From Syngnathus acus (Eukaryota > Chordata > Actinopteri > Syngnathiformes > Syngnathidae): 64,000 bases of DNA. The stretch covers positions 5,862,631-5,926,630 of the forward strand of contig NC_051108.1 of NCBI RefSeq assembly GCF_901709675.1, given 5' to 3'. Below the pieces are notes generated by a model that was not told the DNA's origin, searched no databases, and saw only the letters and a program-made list of their open reading frames with translations. Below are positions 39,901 through 56,608 of this stretch, piece by piece. Within the stretch, counting starts at the first letter, position 1, and every line of letters begins with the position of its first letter. The translations under genes and the position numbers were made by a program.

Positions 39901-42900
39901 TCATCATGAGAATTGCTTTAAATACTTCATGAATATTTAGGATGACTTCATTTCCAACACTGCGGAATGTAAAATTAATATTTGATAGCTCTCGCTAGCT
40001 CGCACGCTGTACATTAGCGGCGTGTACGATTTATGGCCTGCATCAGTGGCTTGGACTTTACTGCTGCAAGTGCTGGTTTGCCAAAAATGATTCCAACAGA
40101 CATTTCTCTTGTGGGGAAAAAAAAATAAAAAATCAAGTAAATTATTGGCCTCACCACTTGATAGGAAAACCTCCAACAGTTTCATAATATTTTTCTCATG
40201 ATAAAGTTTTTGCTGTGCCGGAAGCAGGCGCAAAATGGAAGTTCAAAAGATGGCGTCGCTTACCGCCGTAATGTGCAGAAGGATAGCGCCGCTCTTTCGT
40301 TCATTGTTGGTGAAAAGGTCATCGGGGAACTCGCGGATTGCTGGAGAGAGCGAGAGAGAGAGAGGAAATGTCACAGTCAACATGCGGCGTGACAGCGAGG
40401 CACAGCGTGGCCGCCTCCGCCGTCATCATCATCACCCTGCTCCTCTTCCTCCCTTTTCCCGCCACTCCCCAAACTAGCTGTATGACCTTGTGAACGGCCT
40501 TCATGACCTCACCACCATCTTAGACCACAATGATGAATTTAGCTTTCGGAATTTTACAGCTTTTGCAGGTTCCACCGTGTTTGCAATGATAAAAAAAAAA
40601 AAAAAAAAAAGCTCCCAGGGTGAAGCTTCATCCATCATGTGAGCTCAACAGTTGACCTGGTGGCTGACAGAAATGGGCTTGCTCTCTTCTGGGACGCGTG
40701 CAGCATCTGTGATGGGGTGCAGGCCCGGCGGTTTGCTCCGTTACGCCCGCTTACACATACATACGTGTATTGCTCACCGCAGCGACTTCACGCCAAGCGT
40801 CGATAAGCAAATGCGACGCAAATTGTTTCTGTGTTGTGATTATGAAATAAAGTAAATAAAGGCACGTTTTGGGCTGTGGTCACATATGGACTCATGAAGT
40901 GGAACAGGGGCTCACCTGAGACTTGCATCTGTTCTAACCTCACTGTGGATATATATTTTGTATTCTGTGATGTGCGTACACATGACTGAACCAGCCCATG
41001 AAATAAAACACATTTTCTCTCCTGTAGAACCAAAACAGCATGTCGATAATTGTGTTTTAAGGTCAGCGGTGGTCACCTCCCGGGTCGCATTGACACCTGA
41101 CTGGACACCTCTCGCTCGGACACAAACACGTTGCTGTTTTTTTTTTTTTCTCCTCCGCCACCCAAGGACGGACGAGCATGAGAGGACCAGGACAACTTTC
41201 ATGACGCGTCTCAAATGACGCCTTTAAATAGGTCCACACTGACATTGGACAGCAAAAGTCACTTTGCTGAGGAAAATAACACATTGACAGTTTTAAATTA
41301 TATGTACTTAGTCCTGCACACAATAATTTAATTTAATTAAATAATTTGGAAGAACTAATAACCTCAATCCTGGTGTTTATGATATTTGAAAACAATGGAG
41401 AGGCCAGAAGGACAAAAAAGATCCAAAAGTCACCTTGTGAAGCTACAAATCTAAAAATAAACTCACATTCTCTGTTTGGACATCTTTCTGGGCTGCTTAT
41501 GCAAGAACATTTTTTTATCAGCTCAGACAACCACACAGTTTGCGGATTTTATGCTAAGGACGACATTGTTCTTCCCTTGTTCCTTAAAATTACTTTTTTC
41601 CCCCCTTGAGGCGAGCTTGGACTAATTGTTTTTATTTAGTCTTAAAAAAAAAAAAAGGGGAGACAAGCGGTAAAATGTCACCGGTTTCCACATTCTATCA
41701 AAATGTCAAACGTTCATGCTGTCACAATTCCAAACGCCGCTCTCAGTGTGATGATGCGGCGCCAAAGACAAAGCAAAGCAGCCACGGGCACTCATTTGTT
41801 CCAAATCTTGTAATATAGCAGACAACGGAGGGCGCGTTACATAATAGAAGCCTCTCGTGATGTCTTTTCTCGCTCAACTCCTTTGTATCCACTACACAAG
41901 GCAACTCCGTAAAGCGTGCAATGTTTCTGACACCGCCTCACTGCCGCATCCGGATAAGCGTACCAGAACGCAGCAACACCCGAGAGATTACAAAATGTCG
42001 ATTCTTCCGCGTCATTAATGTCCAATTAGACAATCAGCTGCTGCTAGCGCGCAACAAAATGCAATCTGCACGGTGGACGATGTAGCATGAACGCATACGC
42101 GCTATTGTCCTCTTCTCTCGGTGGGTCATCCACATGCTCATAATCACATGTCGAGCGGTGCTCACATGTTCGTTTAAGCACTAAACTTACACGGCATTCC
42201 GCACGAACCCAAACATGTGCACATAGTTAAGGCCTGTTAGGTGGCGTTTGGACCAGAAGGTTCACTGTTGTGAAAGGACATTCAAAAGTGAGAAGAAGGT
42301 AGGAGGGGAGGGGGGGGGATTCTCATATGCATGTGATTCTTCATTTTTTGTAGCGCTCCCAAAATAGTTTTGCTTCAGAGCGCTCTTTATTATGCGAGCC
42401 ACACCGAGTTTCTGCAAGGGATGAATGTTCTGAACTCCTGCTTCTAGGCAAGTGTCGTATTGAGCAGAACAATGCTGATGTTCTTTTGACCCAAAACAGC
42501 GCCTCTGCTGGTTGCAACCAAGCATGACACTTGATGGCGTCTCTGTTTCGAAATGTCATCGTTGTTAAACTAACATGATATAGTGCTTTACAACAATCAA
42601 TCAATAAAGTGATCCTTCACTGTCCATTTCCACCTGCCACCTGGTCCATTGTGGAGTGGACATGTTTTTTTGGATTGTGCAAATCATTTGCGACACCGAG
42701 CACAGAAGGAAGATAAAACAAACAAAAATTGTGTTGGAGAAAATGGGCCGCAAGGGATGCCGAGAGATGCGACTTGTTAGAGTGTTGCTCGCAGGAATGA
42801 TAAATTGCTATCACAATCGGAGTGAATCATGTGCTCCACAAGTGGTCAGAACAAACCAATCGGTTTTGCGACAAAGCGATGCACGATTATTTCTGAAACG

Positions 42901-45900
42901 ATGCGAGTCGTATGACTGACTCACACAAAGCAGAGCGGTGCGACGGATTTGGGAGTCGGGTTTTAAAGTTTTTCAAGTTAATGAGCGGAGCGTAAAGTTC
43001 AATCTGGTGCACCAGGGGACTTTTTATAAAAAAGGGAGGGGGGGAGGAGTGGTAATCTTTAAGGATTACGCTTCTTTTGAAGAAATTTTCCAGGATTGTG
43101 TTCCAGTCATTAATTCAGCCGGCGCCTACTTTTACGTCGCAACAAAGAACAGTCACATGTTTTATTAGTGTTGTAAAACCGGGTCGGGCTGTGTTTAATA
43201 ATTGGGTTTCATTTTAATAATTCTAATAATAATAAATAATAATAACTTTCAGGCCCCACTGAGCATCTTGTGGCACTTTAAATTGTCTGCACCATGCTAA
43301 CCTGCATTCTGTATAAAACGCAAACAAAACAAATTCTGAAAGTGACATGCACCCCATTTGGATAAAGAACGACTTGATGTTGCTCGAAAAGACTCTTTAG
43401 ACGATTAAGTCTGGAAGAACCGCCGCAGGCCGTAATGAATCATTGTGATGTCTTCCAAAATGGAACATTCACCGCCATACACAAAATTAATGCTACTTTG
43501 TGATGGTTTTTTTTTTCTTTTTTCATTCAAGAGCTTGTCTCCATACACGGAAATCCCTCATCACAATTTGCGCGTGATTTATATTTTCGAACAATACAGA
43601 GGCAACAAACATTCATTTTTGCTTATTTGGCTCTCAAGGGGTGCTGCTAGTGATCAGGCAGCACCGTTAGTTTTCTTTTGAAGAGTCGTGCGCTTGTTCG
43701 GGCTAAAAGCGGCATGACAACAAGACCGGGCCTTTTCAAAACAAAGACAATTGGCCGCTTTACCTGGTGCTGAGCAGTTCTTGGGCTCCGTTTCATTTTG
43801 GGATGATGACGCCATTAGCCGCCTCCCCCAGCGCTCTGAGTCTGGACGGTCCTCCATTAGCATCCCGTGTCCTGCAGAGAAGACATCAAAAAATGTTTTT
43901 TTTCATCAAACTCTTAAGCCTCTGTAATGAGGCCAAACATATCTTATGTAAAAAAATTATACAAGTCAGCCCAGATGTGTTTGCTTTTTTTTCCCCCAAA
44001 TTTGTAGCCACGCAAATGACACAAGGCCTCGGGCAAGATGATAAAACCGTTTTTTTTTGTGTGCGAAACGATGAGTCGATCAGGGTGACGCAAGCGTCTA
44101 ATTACTGCCGCGCAAGAGCGTGCAAATCGGGCCACCGAGCAGTCAGTCAGCCCGACTTCTGCTTGTGAGGTCACGCAGATTGTGGTTGTGAAAGTCCACT
44201 CACATGACACACTTATAATCGGTGCTTTTAACCATGTGAAGGACACGCTGATGGCAAAACCGAGTTAAATAAGCAAATATTAGCATGCGTAGCCAAGAAA
44301 CCGAGCATGCTAGGCTACAGCGGTGTCGTGCCGGTTCGGTCCGTTGCCGAGGACATCCTCCAGCTCTGTTCAATCAACCCAGCAGGGGGAAAGAAGCAAG
44401 GACAAACATGCGTCCATCAATCTTGCTGGGCTGTGAACACGTTCGGCTTCAGTAGCCTGACAAAAAAAAAAAAAAAAAAAAAAAAGACAAACACTCAAAC
44501 TGTGCAAGCCCTGAATTGATTCTTGAAAAGCTTCGTCCATCACATCCACTTTAAGGATCAGCATGCATGATGGCATGTCACATGTCTCTGACCCAGGAGA
44601 GGTGCATCAAATCTCATCCATCTGGACTACTTGGAAAATCAACACGCCGCTATGAATCAGACGCAGTCAAACAAGTTTTTCCTGCCACATGACACTTTCT
44701 TGTTCGCCATCCGCCTTGACTCCGCCCCTTTGTCTGAAAAATCTATTCAATTAGGCAGGTCTCATGAGTTCAGAGGGGGATTTCTCATGTTCTCAGTTAT
44801 TATGGAACTACGGACGGATAATTCACGAGACTTCTTTAAAATAGTTCCGGTATGGCTGTGACAGCATAGGTTGGGCACGCTTGATTAAAGCAAGCCATTA
44901 GCAACGCGCGTGTATACATATAGGGACAAACTCACTTTAGCTAGCAAAAAAAGAAGAAAAAAAAAAGTCTGCCTTTTGGAGATGAGCGCTTTGCGCTCGC
45001 ATGTATGATATCATTGCAGAGTAATCATTTAAGCCTCTTGTTTTTTTTTTTTTATGTAATTAATGAAACTCCCGGTGAATCTCGGCGATCTACTGTACAA
45101 CGAGGCAAATTTGCTGATGCTATCTGCAGCCCTCATTGGAGACTAAGTGGGTGCAGATGGACAGATCCCACGACAGGGTAAAAAAAAAAAAAAAAAAAGA
45201 GCTTAATGTGAGAAGCACTCTAAGCATGTGTGTGTGTGGACTACATTAGCGACAGCAGTGACAAAAATTCGATACATTTGTGATGGGGTCGCTGCCAGAT
45301 GACAGCTGTGGGTCACATTTGAGGGAAGGGAGTTCTTAAGCGATAAAATAATGTCATAGAAATACATTTTATTCAACCAAGTGTTGGATTTAGAAGCGGA
45401 AACGTGCTCATTGTTGTATGATGGACAAGTTTGGTGCCATCTGGTAGAATCTTGGTGCTCCAATGAGATGAAGAGCTCCATTTAGACAAAAGTAGTCATT
45501 TGGGGCATATATTGTACAGTATGTAATCTGCAGATTTTCACTATTATCTTCTGTCATTGTCTCATGAGCAAAAATGGGCTCTACTATGTTTGCATGATTT
45601 AAAAAAAAAAAAATGTGTAGGCAATTTATGGATTACCGGAATAAAAATGGAATAAAATGGTTAACAAAAGTTAGTCCAGCGAGAATGTGTTTTTCACAAA
45701 ACCGTTTAAATTCACAAAAGAATTGACCTCAAAATTTGCAAGGCTCGATTGTATTCCAAATCTCCAATTATATTTATGTCCATTTTTTCCCCCCTTGCAA
45801 AATTCTGGTCACATCTTGCCATGAGAGCATATGACACATTGTCAAATCACAATGTACACCAGTTTACCTCCGATTCCTGTTTTTTTGTGGAATACTCAAA

Positions 45901-46704
45901 CCAAAAAAATCCAAGGTTTGTGGTTGGATTACATAACGGCTGTGATGCTGCGTTTGGGATGCTCTGCATGTCACTGTTTGCGCAAGCCTAAAGGGAAGAC
46001 TTTTGACATGAGGAGAGGGAGGGGGGGTCATGTTTGGAGAGTGAGGGATGCGTGGGGATATCACACGCAGCACACATGACTGCTCTTCTAAATTACACAG
46101 CAAATAAAACGAAATTATTACTCAATCATCATGCATGATGTGTGTGTGTGTGTGTGGGGGGGGGGGGGGGGTGACCATGGTGCACAGCTACAGCGGATCG
46201 TGCTGCAAAAAAAAAACGACAAATCAAACACATTCCCGGTGCCGTCGTGTGTGTGTGCATGAGGCGAGCGTGCCTTTCTCTCCCAAGTTAAAAATGTGCA
46301 GCTGCCACGGCGCGCACACTGCGGCAATACGAAGCCACATCGTATGAGGCTCTCTCTCGTCGTGGAGTTCAATGATCACGTATAGCCCACGTTCATAGAA
46401 CAGCAAATATGAGGTGAAATGCACCGACGTTGCATTCACGTGCCCTTGATATCGCCGCTAGATGATCACATTGTTGCAGTGCGTGATTGTAATGCAGATA
46501 TCGTGTGTTATTTCGTGGGTGAGCGTCATCCACGTACTCACCTGTTTTGGTCAACAGCGCCGACATGGTCCACGCTACTAAGAGAGCACTGCAGATGAAG
46601 CACACCTGCACAAACAGCATCTCTCTCCTCTTGCGAACTTTAAACATCTTCGCCATGATGCTCTTCTTCTTCTTAGGCGCCTTCACGGTGTCGTCCCGCT
46701 CCAT
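33949..46704 (-). CDS. slc24a4: K+-dependent Na+/Ca2+ exchanger NCKX4
   Basis: Seventeen coding exons (minus, 5' to 3'): 46704-46542, 43871-43764, 40340-40264, 38747-38673, 38583-38499, 38420-38317, 38224-38150, 38058-38033, 37746-37693, 36664-36519, 35667-35498, 35436-35295, 35221-35055, 34970-34856, 34770-34658, 34549-34484, 34098-33949. All introns are GT-AG, phases agree, and the sum is 1836 bp, 611 residues (human NCKX4 has 622). The protein exchanges Na+ for Ca2+ plus K+ at the plasma membrane. The alpha-1 repeat (residues about 146-200) shows [20 protein letters not shown] then [18 protein letters not shown]; alpha-2 (about 470-535) shows [13 protein letters not shown] and [10 protein letters not shown]. 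An N-terminal hydrophobic segment (about 31-50), an NETEPKNC sequon, a large cytosolic loop (about 255-410) and an acidic patch before TM6 fit the family. Linkage to cpsf2 favours slc24a4 over slc24a3; a versus b copy is unresolved. Confidence 0.92.
38033..38058 (-). other. slc24a4: 26-bp micro-exon of slc24a4
   Basis: Coding exon 8 is only 26 bases, encoding FIYDEKIV and two bases of the following Trp codon, with acceptor TTCTAG before it and donor GTGAGT after it. Its peptide corresponds to the start of the loop after the third alpha-region helix in NCKX4. The two flanking exons keep frame only if it is included. Confidence 0.85.
39546..39585 (+). repeat. Possible retroelement tail in slc24a4 intron 3
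   Basis: TTTATCTCCAATAAAAGTC followed by ATCTATCTATG resembles the CCCC..AATAAAGTATCTATCTAT tail of fish non-LTR elements. Only about 40 bases are recognisable. Confidence 0.35.
39623..39636 (+). promoter_or_regulatory. CTCF-like core motif in slc24a4 intron 3
   Basis: CCGCTAGATGGCGC matches 13 of 14 positions of the CTCF core CCASYAGRKGGCRS on the plus strand. Occupancy is unproven. Confidence 0.35.
40591..40610 (+). repeat. Poly-A tract in slc24a4 intron 2
   Basis: A run of about 20 A. Simple sequence. Confidence 0.8.
44461..44486 (+). repeat. Poly-A tract in slc24a4 intron 1
   Basis: A run of about 24 A within the large first intron. The rest of intron 1 (46541-43872) shows only further simple repeats, for example poly-A at 45180-45198, and no internal gene. 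Confidence 0.8.
46139..46171 (+). repeat. (GT)n followed by poly-G in slc24a4 intron 1
   Basis: A GT dinucleotide run passes directly into about 17 G. Both parts are length-unstable simple sequence. Confidence 0.85.
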
Positions 46705-47240
46705 GGTTCCTTCCTTCTCTCCTCGGCCACTTTTATTGCCCTATTTATTTTATTGGTCGCCGTCCTTGAAATTCGCTGCAGAAAAGCGCCGTTATTATTA
46801 TGATTCTTTTTTTTTTTATTTCACAAGGAACCCAAGCTGAGATGCGGTCTTCATTCCAGTTGCACTACGATTCAATTTGGTGAGAGAATAAGAAAAGCGT
46901 GCAGGCTCCCATGCACTCCGGCGTGCATGTTGTCCCGTGGAGAGGAGTGCGTGGAGTGGCGAAGGGGGTAAGGTTAAACCAAAAAAAACATACTAAACAG
47001 CAAAAAAAAAAATGTTAAAAAAAACGCTATCCTCTCTTCTCCTCGCGGGAGTTTGACGTTTTTGCCTCCAAATGCATCAACGTCCCGTCATCAACAGAGC
47101 GTCGCTCAGCTGCGGGGAGAGCGAGTCGCACCTGCGCCTGATGCTCTGAGCGTGAGCGTGCGTGGCGTGCGTGAGCGTGCGTGCGTGGAGGTTAATTGTC
47201 ACATTCTGGCAGCGATCGTGGCCGTGCAGCAGAGTAAAAC
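46705..47240 (-). promoter_or_regulatory. slc24a4: slc24a4 5' untranslated region and likely promoter
   Basis: Upstream of the slc24a4 start (GGAACCATGG, a strong Kozak context) the sequence becomes GC-rich and CpG-rich, especially at 47040-47240, where GCGTGCGTGAGCGTG-type repeats occur. No TATA box is evident, which suggests a CpG-type promoter. The transcription start cannot be placed from sequence. Confidence 0.4.
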
Positions 47241-47577
47241 TCCTCCCTCCTCATGGATTCCTCCCCATCGCACTGCCCTCCTCCTCCTACCCGGCCGACC
47301 TTCACCCCCACCCAACCAATCTCAATGAGACAGTGCAGCTCCTCCATCGGCCACTATATTGACAACAACTCGTCAATCAGTTGTCACGTTATTTTGCACC
47401 CAGTAATCAACGCCCCTGGTACGACGATTCGTGCAAATCATTCAATGCTGTGTCATGAAACCAAATAGTCAATGAGTCTAGCCAACAAATTGTGTCACAT
47501 ATATCTGAGAACAAATATTATGCATAAATTTGCCAATACCAAATTATAGAATTCGAAGTGAACCAATTTATTCCATT

Positions 47578-47608
<31 letters not shown>

Positions 47609-48986
47609 TGAATATTTATTTATTTATGAAGATTGATTGATTTATTGATTTATTCATGACTGAATCTACTCCCACCTACTTACACAGTCGCCGCTGCATG
47701 TGACTAGCAAAATGTTCAATACGGTGTTATGAAACCAAAACCAATAATTCTTAGGTCTTGACTTCATCTATCAATAACTAAATAAATGGCCTTCAAGTCA
47801 CCTGCTATCCGCATTTTTGATATCAGGTTCAATATGTGCAGGTCAGAGATCCTCAGCCAACCACCAGACGGTAATTTCTTCCTCCAGTGGCATAGTACGA
47901 GTTGTCAGTGCCCTGGGGGAAAGAAAGTATTACACCCCCTCCTCAATCTATGGACGAGCGATCCATTAGTGTCTCCCAATCAACACCGAAGGACGCTTTG
48001 CAATAACTCAAAAGAAACAGTCAAGAAAATAATAACAAATAAAAATATAAAATAACAAAAAGAAATCTACAACCGGTTTGAGTCACTCGATAATATCAAC
48101 TCTGCCACTTTCGCTGCTGCTGCCCCCTTAAAAAAAAAAAAAAAACTGCGGCAATAAAGGTAAAAAGTCTGTGCAGTGCAATCTCCTGCAGACGAAAAGA
48201 TTACATAAGCTCGAGACCGGCCCTGTCAGGATGGTATCAGGCAGACCTCCAAATAGAAAAAAAAAATAGCACAAAGCATCTCCAAGAAGCATACGAGACA
48301 TTCTGTGACGGCTGCTTTTAAGCACGGCTTAGCATTGGGCCATTTTTTTTTTTTTTATGTCTCAGCAAGTCTTGCCTTTATCCTTCTGCATGCGTGTACT
48401 GTATACACACAAATGCCCATCAACATGTGTGACTCCATCCAAGCCATGAGATTAAATCCCTTCCGGGCCCTTGCCCACACAGCAGGCAAGGCAGGCAGGC
48501 AATTGGGAGCCAATGCCAGGGCCCGCTTACAGAGATTTAGCCACGACTTTACACTCGCCTCTTTGATCAAACACGAAGCTTCCTTTGCTTTCTTGCACCT
48601 TCCGAGTGGACGCTAACTTGCCCTGATTTTAGCGTTTCAACATAGGACGATGTCGAAAAAGGGAGTGGTAAATCGGTGTAAATGTGTTGTTTGGTTTAAA
48701 TGCCAAGCATGAGTCGTATTTTCACATTGCGTGTCGACTAATAGCGTGATGTCAAGGGTGTGAGTTGTGCGCAACAATTGCCATGAGACCTAGTGCTATT
48801 TTCGTATTCCAAATCCATGGCGATGATTCACTTACATTTCATGAAAAGTTCCTATCATTTTTTTTTAACTCATTCACTGCCATTGACGGATATAGACGTC
48901 AAAGATTCCATTTAAGTGGGCTTTCTGTACTATTTCTTCATATATTTATATATTGTTAAAAAAAATTAAATCTAATTTAATTGATC
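47241..48986. other. Intergenic stretch, slc24a4 to cpsf2, left part
   Basis: No gene is supported. It contains the (TTTA)n block at 47575-47655 and oligo-A or oligo-T runs near 48129-48145 and 48342-48357. Open frames are short and unrecognised. Confidence 0.6.
47575..47655 (+). repeat. (TTTA)n / (TTGA)n tetranucleotide repeat
   Basis: About 80 bases of TTTA repeats with GAATA and GATTGATTGATT interruptions. A compound microsatellite. Confidence 0.85.
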
Positions 48987-48994
48987 CTCTAAAA

Positions 48995-49324
48995 CAGGGG
49001 TGTCAAACTCATTTTTTTCCTGGGCCGCATTGGAGTCATAGCTTCTATCGGAGGGCCATTATGACTGTCAACCCAAATAAATGTATGAGCACCTCATATT
49101 ATATACAGTAAAAGCTACAAAACAAACTGACAAATAACTCGTTTTCAAATCAGACGAGTAAAAACTGGTCAAATGTTAAAAAAAAAAAGATATTATTAAA
49201 AGTGAAGACAATTTGCAATTCTAGTAATGACACACGAATTTGATGCACAATTTGTCTTCGCGGGCCACATAAAATGATGTGGCGGGCCGTATCTGGCCCC
49301 TGGGCCTTGAGTTTCACACCTGTG
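48995..49324 (+). mobile_element. hAT-type MITE with 8-bp target duplication
   Basis: A 330-bp non-coding element bounded by imperfect terminal inverted repeats: CAGGGGTGTCAAACTCA at the left, and TGAGTTTCACACCTGTG at the right (reverse complement CACAGGTGTGAAACTCA, three mismatches). It is flanked on both sides by the perfect 8-bp duplication CTCTAAAA (48987-48994 and 49325-49332). An 8-bp duplication and CAG..-type ends are hallmarks of the hAT superfamily. The interior has GGGCCG-rich subterminal parts around an AT-rich middle and no transposase, so it is a non-autonomous element. The ends resemble a widespread vertebrate repeat family starting CAGGGGTGTCAAACTCA. Three terminal mismatches but an intact target duplication suggest moderate age. 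Confidence 0.85.
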
Positions 49325-49332
49325 CTCTAAAA

Positions 49333-52300
49333 GCAATAAAAGTAGCCAGTATATACGACACCAATACATGATGGCCTTCAGAGTGTCTTTGCCCAGTGTT
49401 TGCATTATGCAAGGGGACAAAAAGGACTGCTGGAATATAGTATGTCCTTTAACTGTGTTGCATGATAGCCATATTATGCTGGGCTATTCCATATCTAAGC
49501 TGATTCTGCTCACCCGATATGGATAGCTGACCAAATGACACGTGGTTATTAAAAAAAAAAAAAGCATGTATAACACTTTGTGGTGTTGGCATCACATTCA
49601 ATGCTTTACTAATGAATCGAGTAGACAGATGGAGGCACGACCATCTTTTTTTTTCTTCCCCCCCTCACACAACCTGTCTACTTTTTCATCATGTACCTCT
49701 CTGGCCAACGGTTTGGTGCTAAACGAGCTTGGCATTCTCCGGAAAAGCTGAGAATCTTGCTCCTTGGAAAGAGTTAACGGCAGGAGGAAAAAAAATTAAG
49801 AGACTGGCAAATCCTCACAATGAACGCTCACGTGATCAGAATGATGATGAGAGCGGCAGGGACGTATCGTTTCATTAATTCTAGGTAGGTAGCATCAGAC
49901 GGGAGTATTAACACGTGAAACAAAAGACAAGCTAGGCAAAGTTATTAAAGGGAACACTGTAAAACCAACGAGCCGACAGAATTCCCATTTGAAAGGCTTG
50001 TCCATGCATGTTAGTAATGTCATGTTATTACTCATAAGCAGGTCTTGAATGGGCCTTTTTTTTTCTTCTAAAGGGCACGGATGACCTTTTTAAAGAGCTT
50101 CATGAATTCTTTCATAGACTCCATGTTTGTTTGTCCTGATTGTGTTGCTCGTGGCAGTCAGGAGTCTCCTACAGTGTACCTAATGATGTGTCCTACAAAT
50201 GTGATTTAGGTTCTGCAGACTAGCAAGCGCTGACTAGCCGGTATGGATTAAAGCTCTTCTGTTTGGGCTCCTGTCATTCTCACACGGACATCATTCAGCG
50301 GCAGTGATTCAGCCCTCCAACACGGCCTTGTGTCATGCAACAGTGGTCTGCGGGCGTAAACACACACACACACAAGCTAATCCTCGTTGTGCTTTCTGGC
50401 TTTGAATTAATCATCGGGGTCTACTTGAATCTCTCAAGGTTGCGTCAGCTGTGTCACATCGCATACAATCGGCTCCGTGTGACGAGCCGAGCGCTAAAAG
50501 GCGCCGGACGGGTTTTTCTTCTGCTGACCTGAAGCTTAATTCTTGTTTGACCAGCAGTTAGCTTGGTGGATTATTATGTCATGGATGTAGTTAAATGTCA
50601 AATAAATCCCAAGACTAAATTGTTTTGATTCGAGTCCCGCATTTCTGACGTCATCCAAAATGCATCGTCATTGCCTCGAGTTGTGGAACAAGGAGCTGCT
50701 CAGGTTTTTTTTGGCTCCAAGAGGGAGAAGAATGTGAGTAAAATAGTTTCACATGATCCGGCCCAAAGGGAGGAAAAAAAGTCAGCCACTCACTTGTATA
50801 AGAGGATCACCTTCAGTCATGGCTCCAAAAATGCAACCTTCTTCCCGTTTATCTAGTTTAAAGTATGGAAGTGGATCCCCAAGGTGCATTAATGAAGTAT
50901 TCCGCGTTAGGTTATGCACGGTGAGCTAGTTTCTAAAAACATTTATGATTGGATCTGAAGATTCATAATAGTCTCAAAGTATGAATGGGAACGATGAAAT
51001 AAATCTTTGCATGTTGATGTTTGAGATCAAAACGATTACTTTGTGCAGCTAAACTGGATAATTTATTTAAATTGGGGGGATTAAGGTGCTGAAGCATAAA
51101 AGACGAACAACCAAACATGAGAACTTTCCACACGATTAACATTTGGGCTGATTTACAAGATGGCTCTTCGATTATTAAAGCAGGATTTTTTTTTGTGCGT
51201 TATTTTATGTTTGAATGTTTTGTGACTTGATAAAAGGCATCCACTTTCACATGATTATGTCAGCGGCATAAAGTAGTCTGTTTAGTGAGGAGAAAAGGGA
51301 TTATATTCCATTCCATCTATCCTCCACACAAAAGGAATTTCTAGTCACGATGTCGATACTCCAATGAGATGTCGACCTTTTTTAGTTGAATATCAAATAT
51401 TTGAGGCAAGGGAGAGCCAGCATAGCGGCTACAGTATAGATTTGCGATTAGCTCTGACAGGTTGTGTAGTTCAGAAGCGGCCTCTAGGGGGCAGAGTGAG
51501 CCCCAGGGGGGAACTTTGCGGCCTGCTCCCTGGTTTAGCTGCTCGTTACATTAAAACAGGGGACTTCTGTGACAGAGTCAGCATTATGAAAGCTAAGAGG
51601 ATTAACTGACGGACATTTCTGGCGTGGCTGGTCAATTATCGAAATGAAAATCAGCATTGGCAAAAGGGCTGGCATGCTCTGGGACAATGACGAGATGCTC
51701 TTTTTTTTCCCTGTCTCCTCCTTTCCGGCCTGTGTTGCTCAGCTCTTCACGGCAGCGAGGAGGAATAAATAATTAAAAGGCATAATTGGTGCATTTCTGC
51801 ATGAGGTTTTTGTATGCGTGTGTGTGTGTGAGCCACGGATTAAAACAGAGCATTTAAATTTTAATGTGTCTAAAGTGCAAAACTGTATGTTATGCAACTG
51901 TGTAAAAAAAAAAAAAAAAATACACACACTTGCACGATAGCCAGTCATCCGTGCTGCGGTCTAACTCCTCCAACCATGTGCATGATCACACACACACACA
52001 CTCCCTCCCTCCCTCCTCACTTTCGTTGTCCTGTTTGAGTGTCTCCCTAGTCGTCACAACAGAGGCACGCACGTGCAAGGCTCGTGAGAACCAGCGCCGA
52101 TGATGTTTTGTGATTAAATAAATAATTTGTATATCTAACAAAAATACAGGAATTCAGATTAGGAAAATTCTTGTATTTTTCATGAAGTGGAGAGGTATCT
52201 CATACACACATACAGATATCCGTCTTAGTATAAAAGAAAAAAACAGTAGCTTCCCAAGGTCACCTGGAAGTAGAGAATTATAAAAAAAAAAAAAAAAAAA

Positions 52301-52395
52301 ATGAAACTGTACAATAGATGTAGTGGGGACACAACTGGATTTACCCGGTTGTCTCCTCTGGGTCAAGTCCTCCTCAGCGAGGGTCTCTGCTGTCG
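49333..52395. other. Intergenic stretch and likely cpsf2 3' UTR
   Basis: No gene is supported. The right part should contain the cpsf2 3' UTR (minus strand, from 52395 down). I see no canonical AATAAA there, but an ATTAAA lies on the minus strand near 51866. Simple repeats include (GT)n near 51820-51831, poly-A at 51904-51920, CA and TCCC repeats near 51988-52016, and poly-A at 52280-52300. Confidence 0.5.
51481..51494 (+). promoter_or_regulatory. CTCF-like core motif between slc24a4 and cpsf2
   Basis: CCTCTAGGGGGCAG matches 13 of 14 positions of the CTCF core CCASYAGRKGGCRS. It faces a perfect match of opposite orientation at 53623. Binding is unproven. Confidence 0.4.
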
Positions 52396-56583
<4,188 letters not shown>

Positions 56584-56608
56584 CGTGGCTCATTCACTTG
56601 TCTTCACG

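Noticed and set aside
42485-42505. A further CTCF-like word on the minus strand
   Set aside because: CCAGCAGAGGCGC lacks one G of the core and does not fit the consensus spacing.
33949-46704. Assignment as slc24a3 (NCKX3) instead of slc24a4
   Set aside because: The two are similar, but linkage to cpsf2 and ndufb1 matches human SLC24A4, and the exon 2-3 region ([14 protein letters not shown]) resembles NCKX4.
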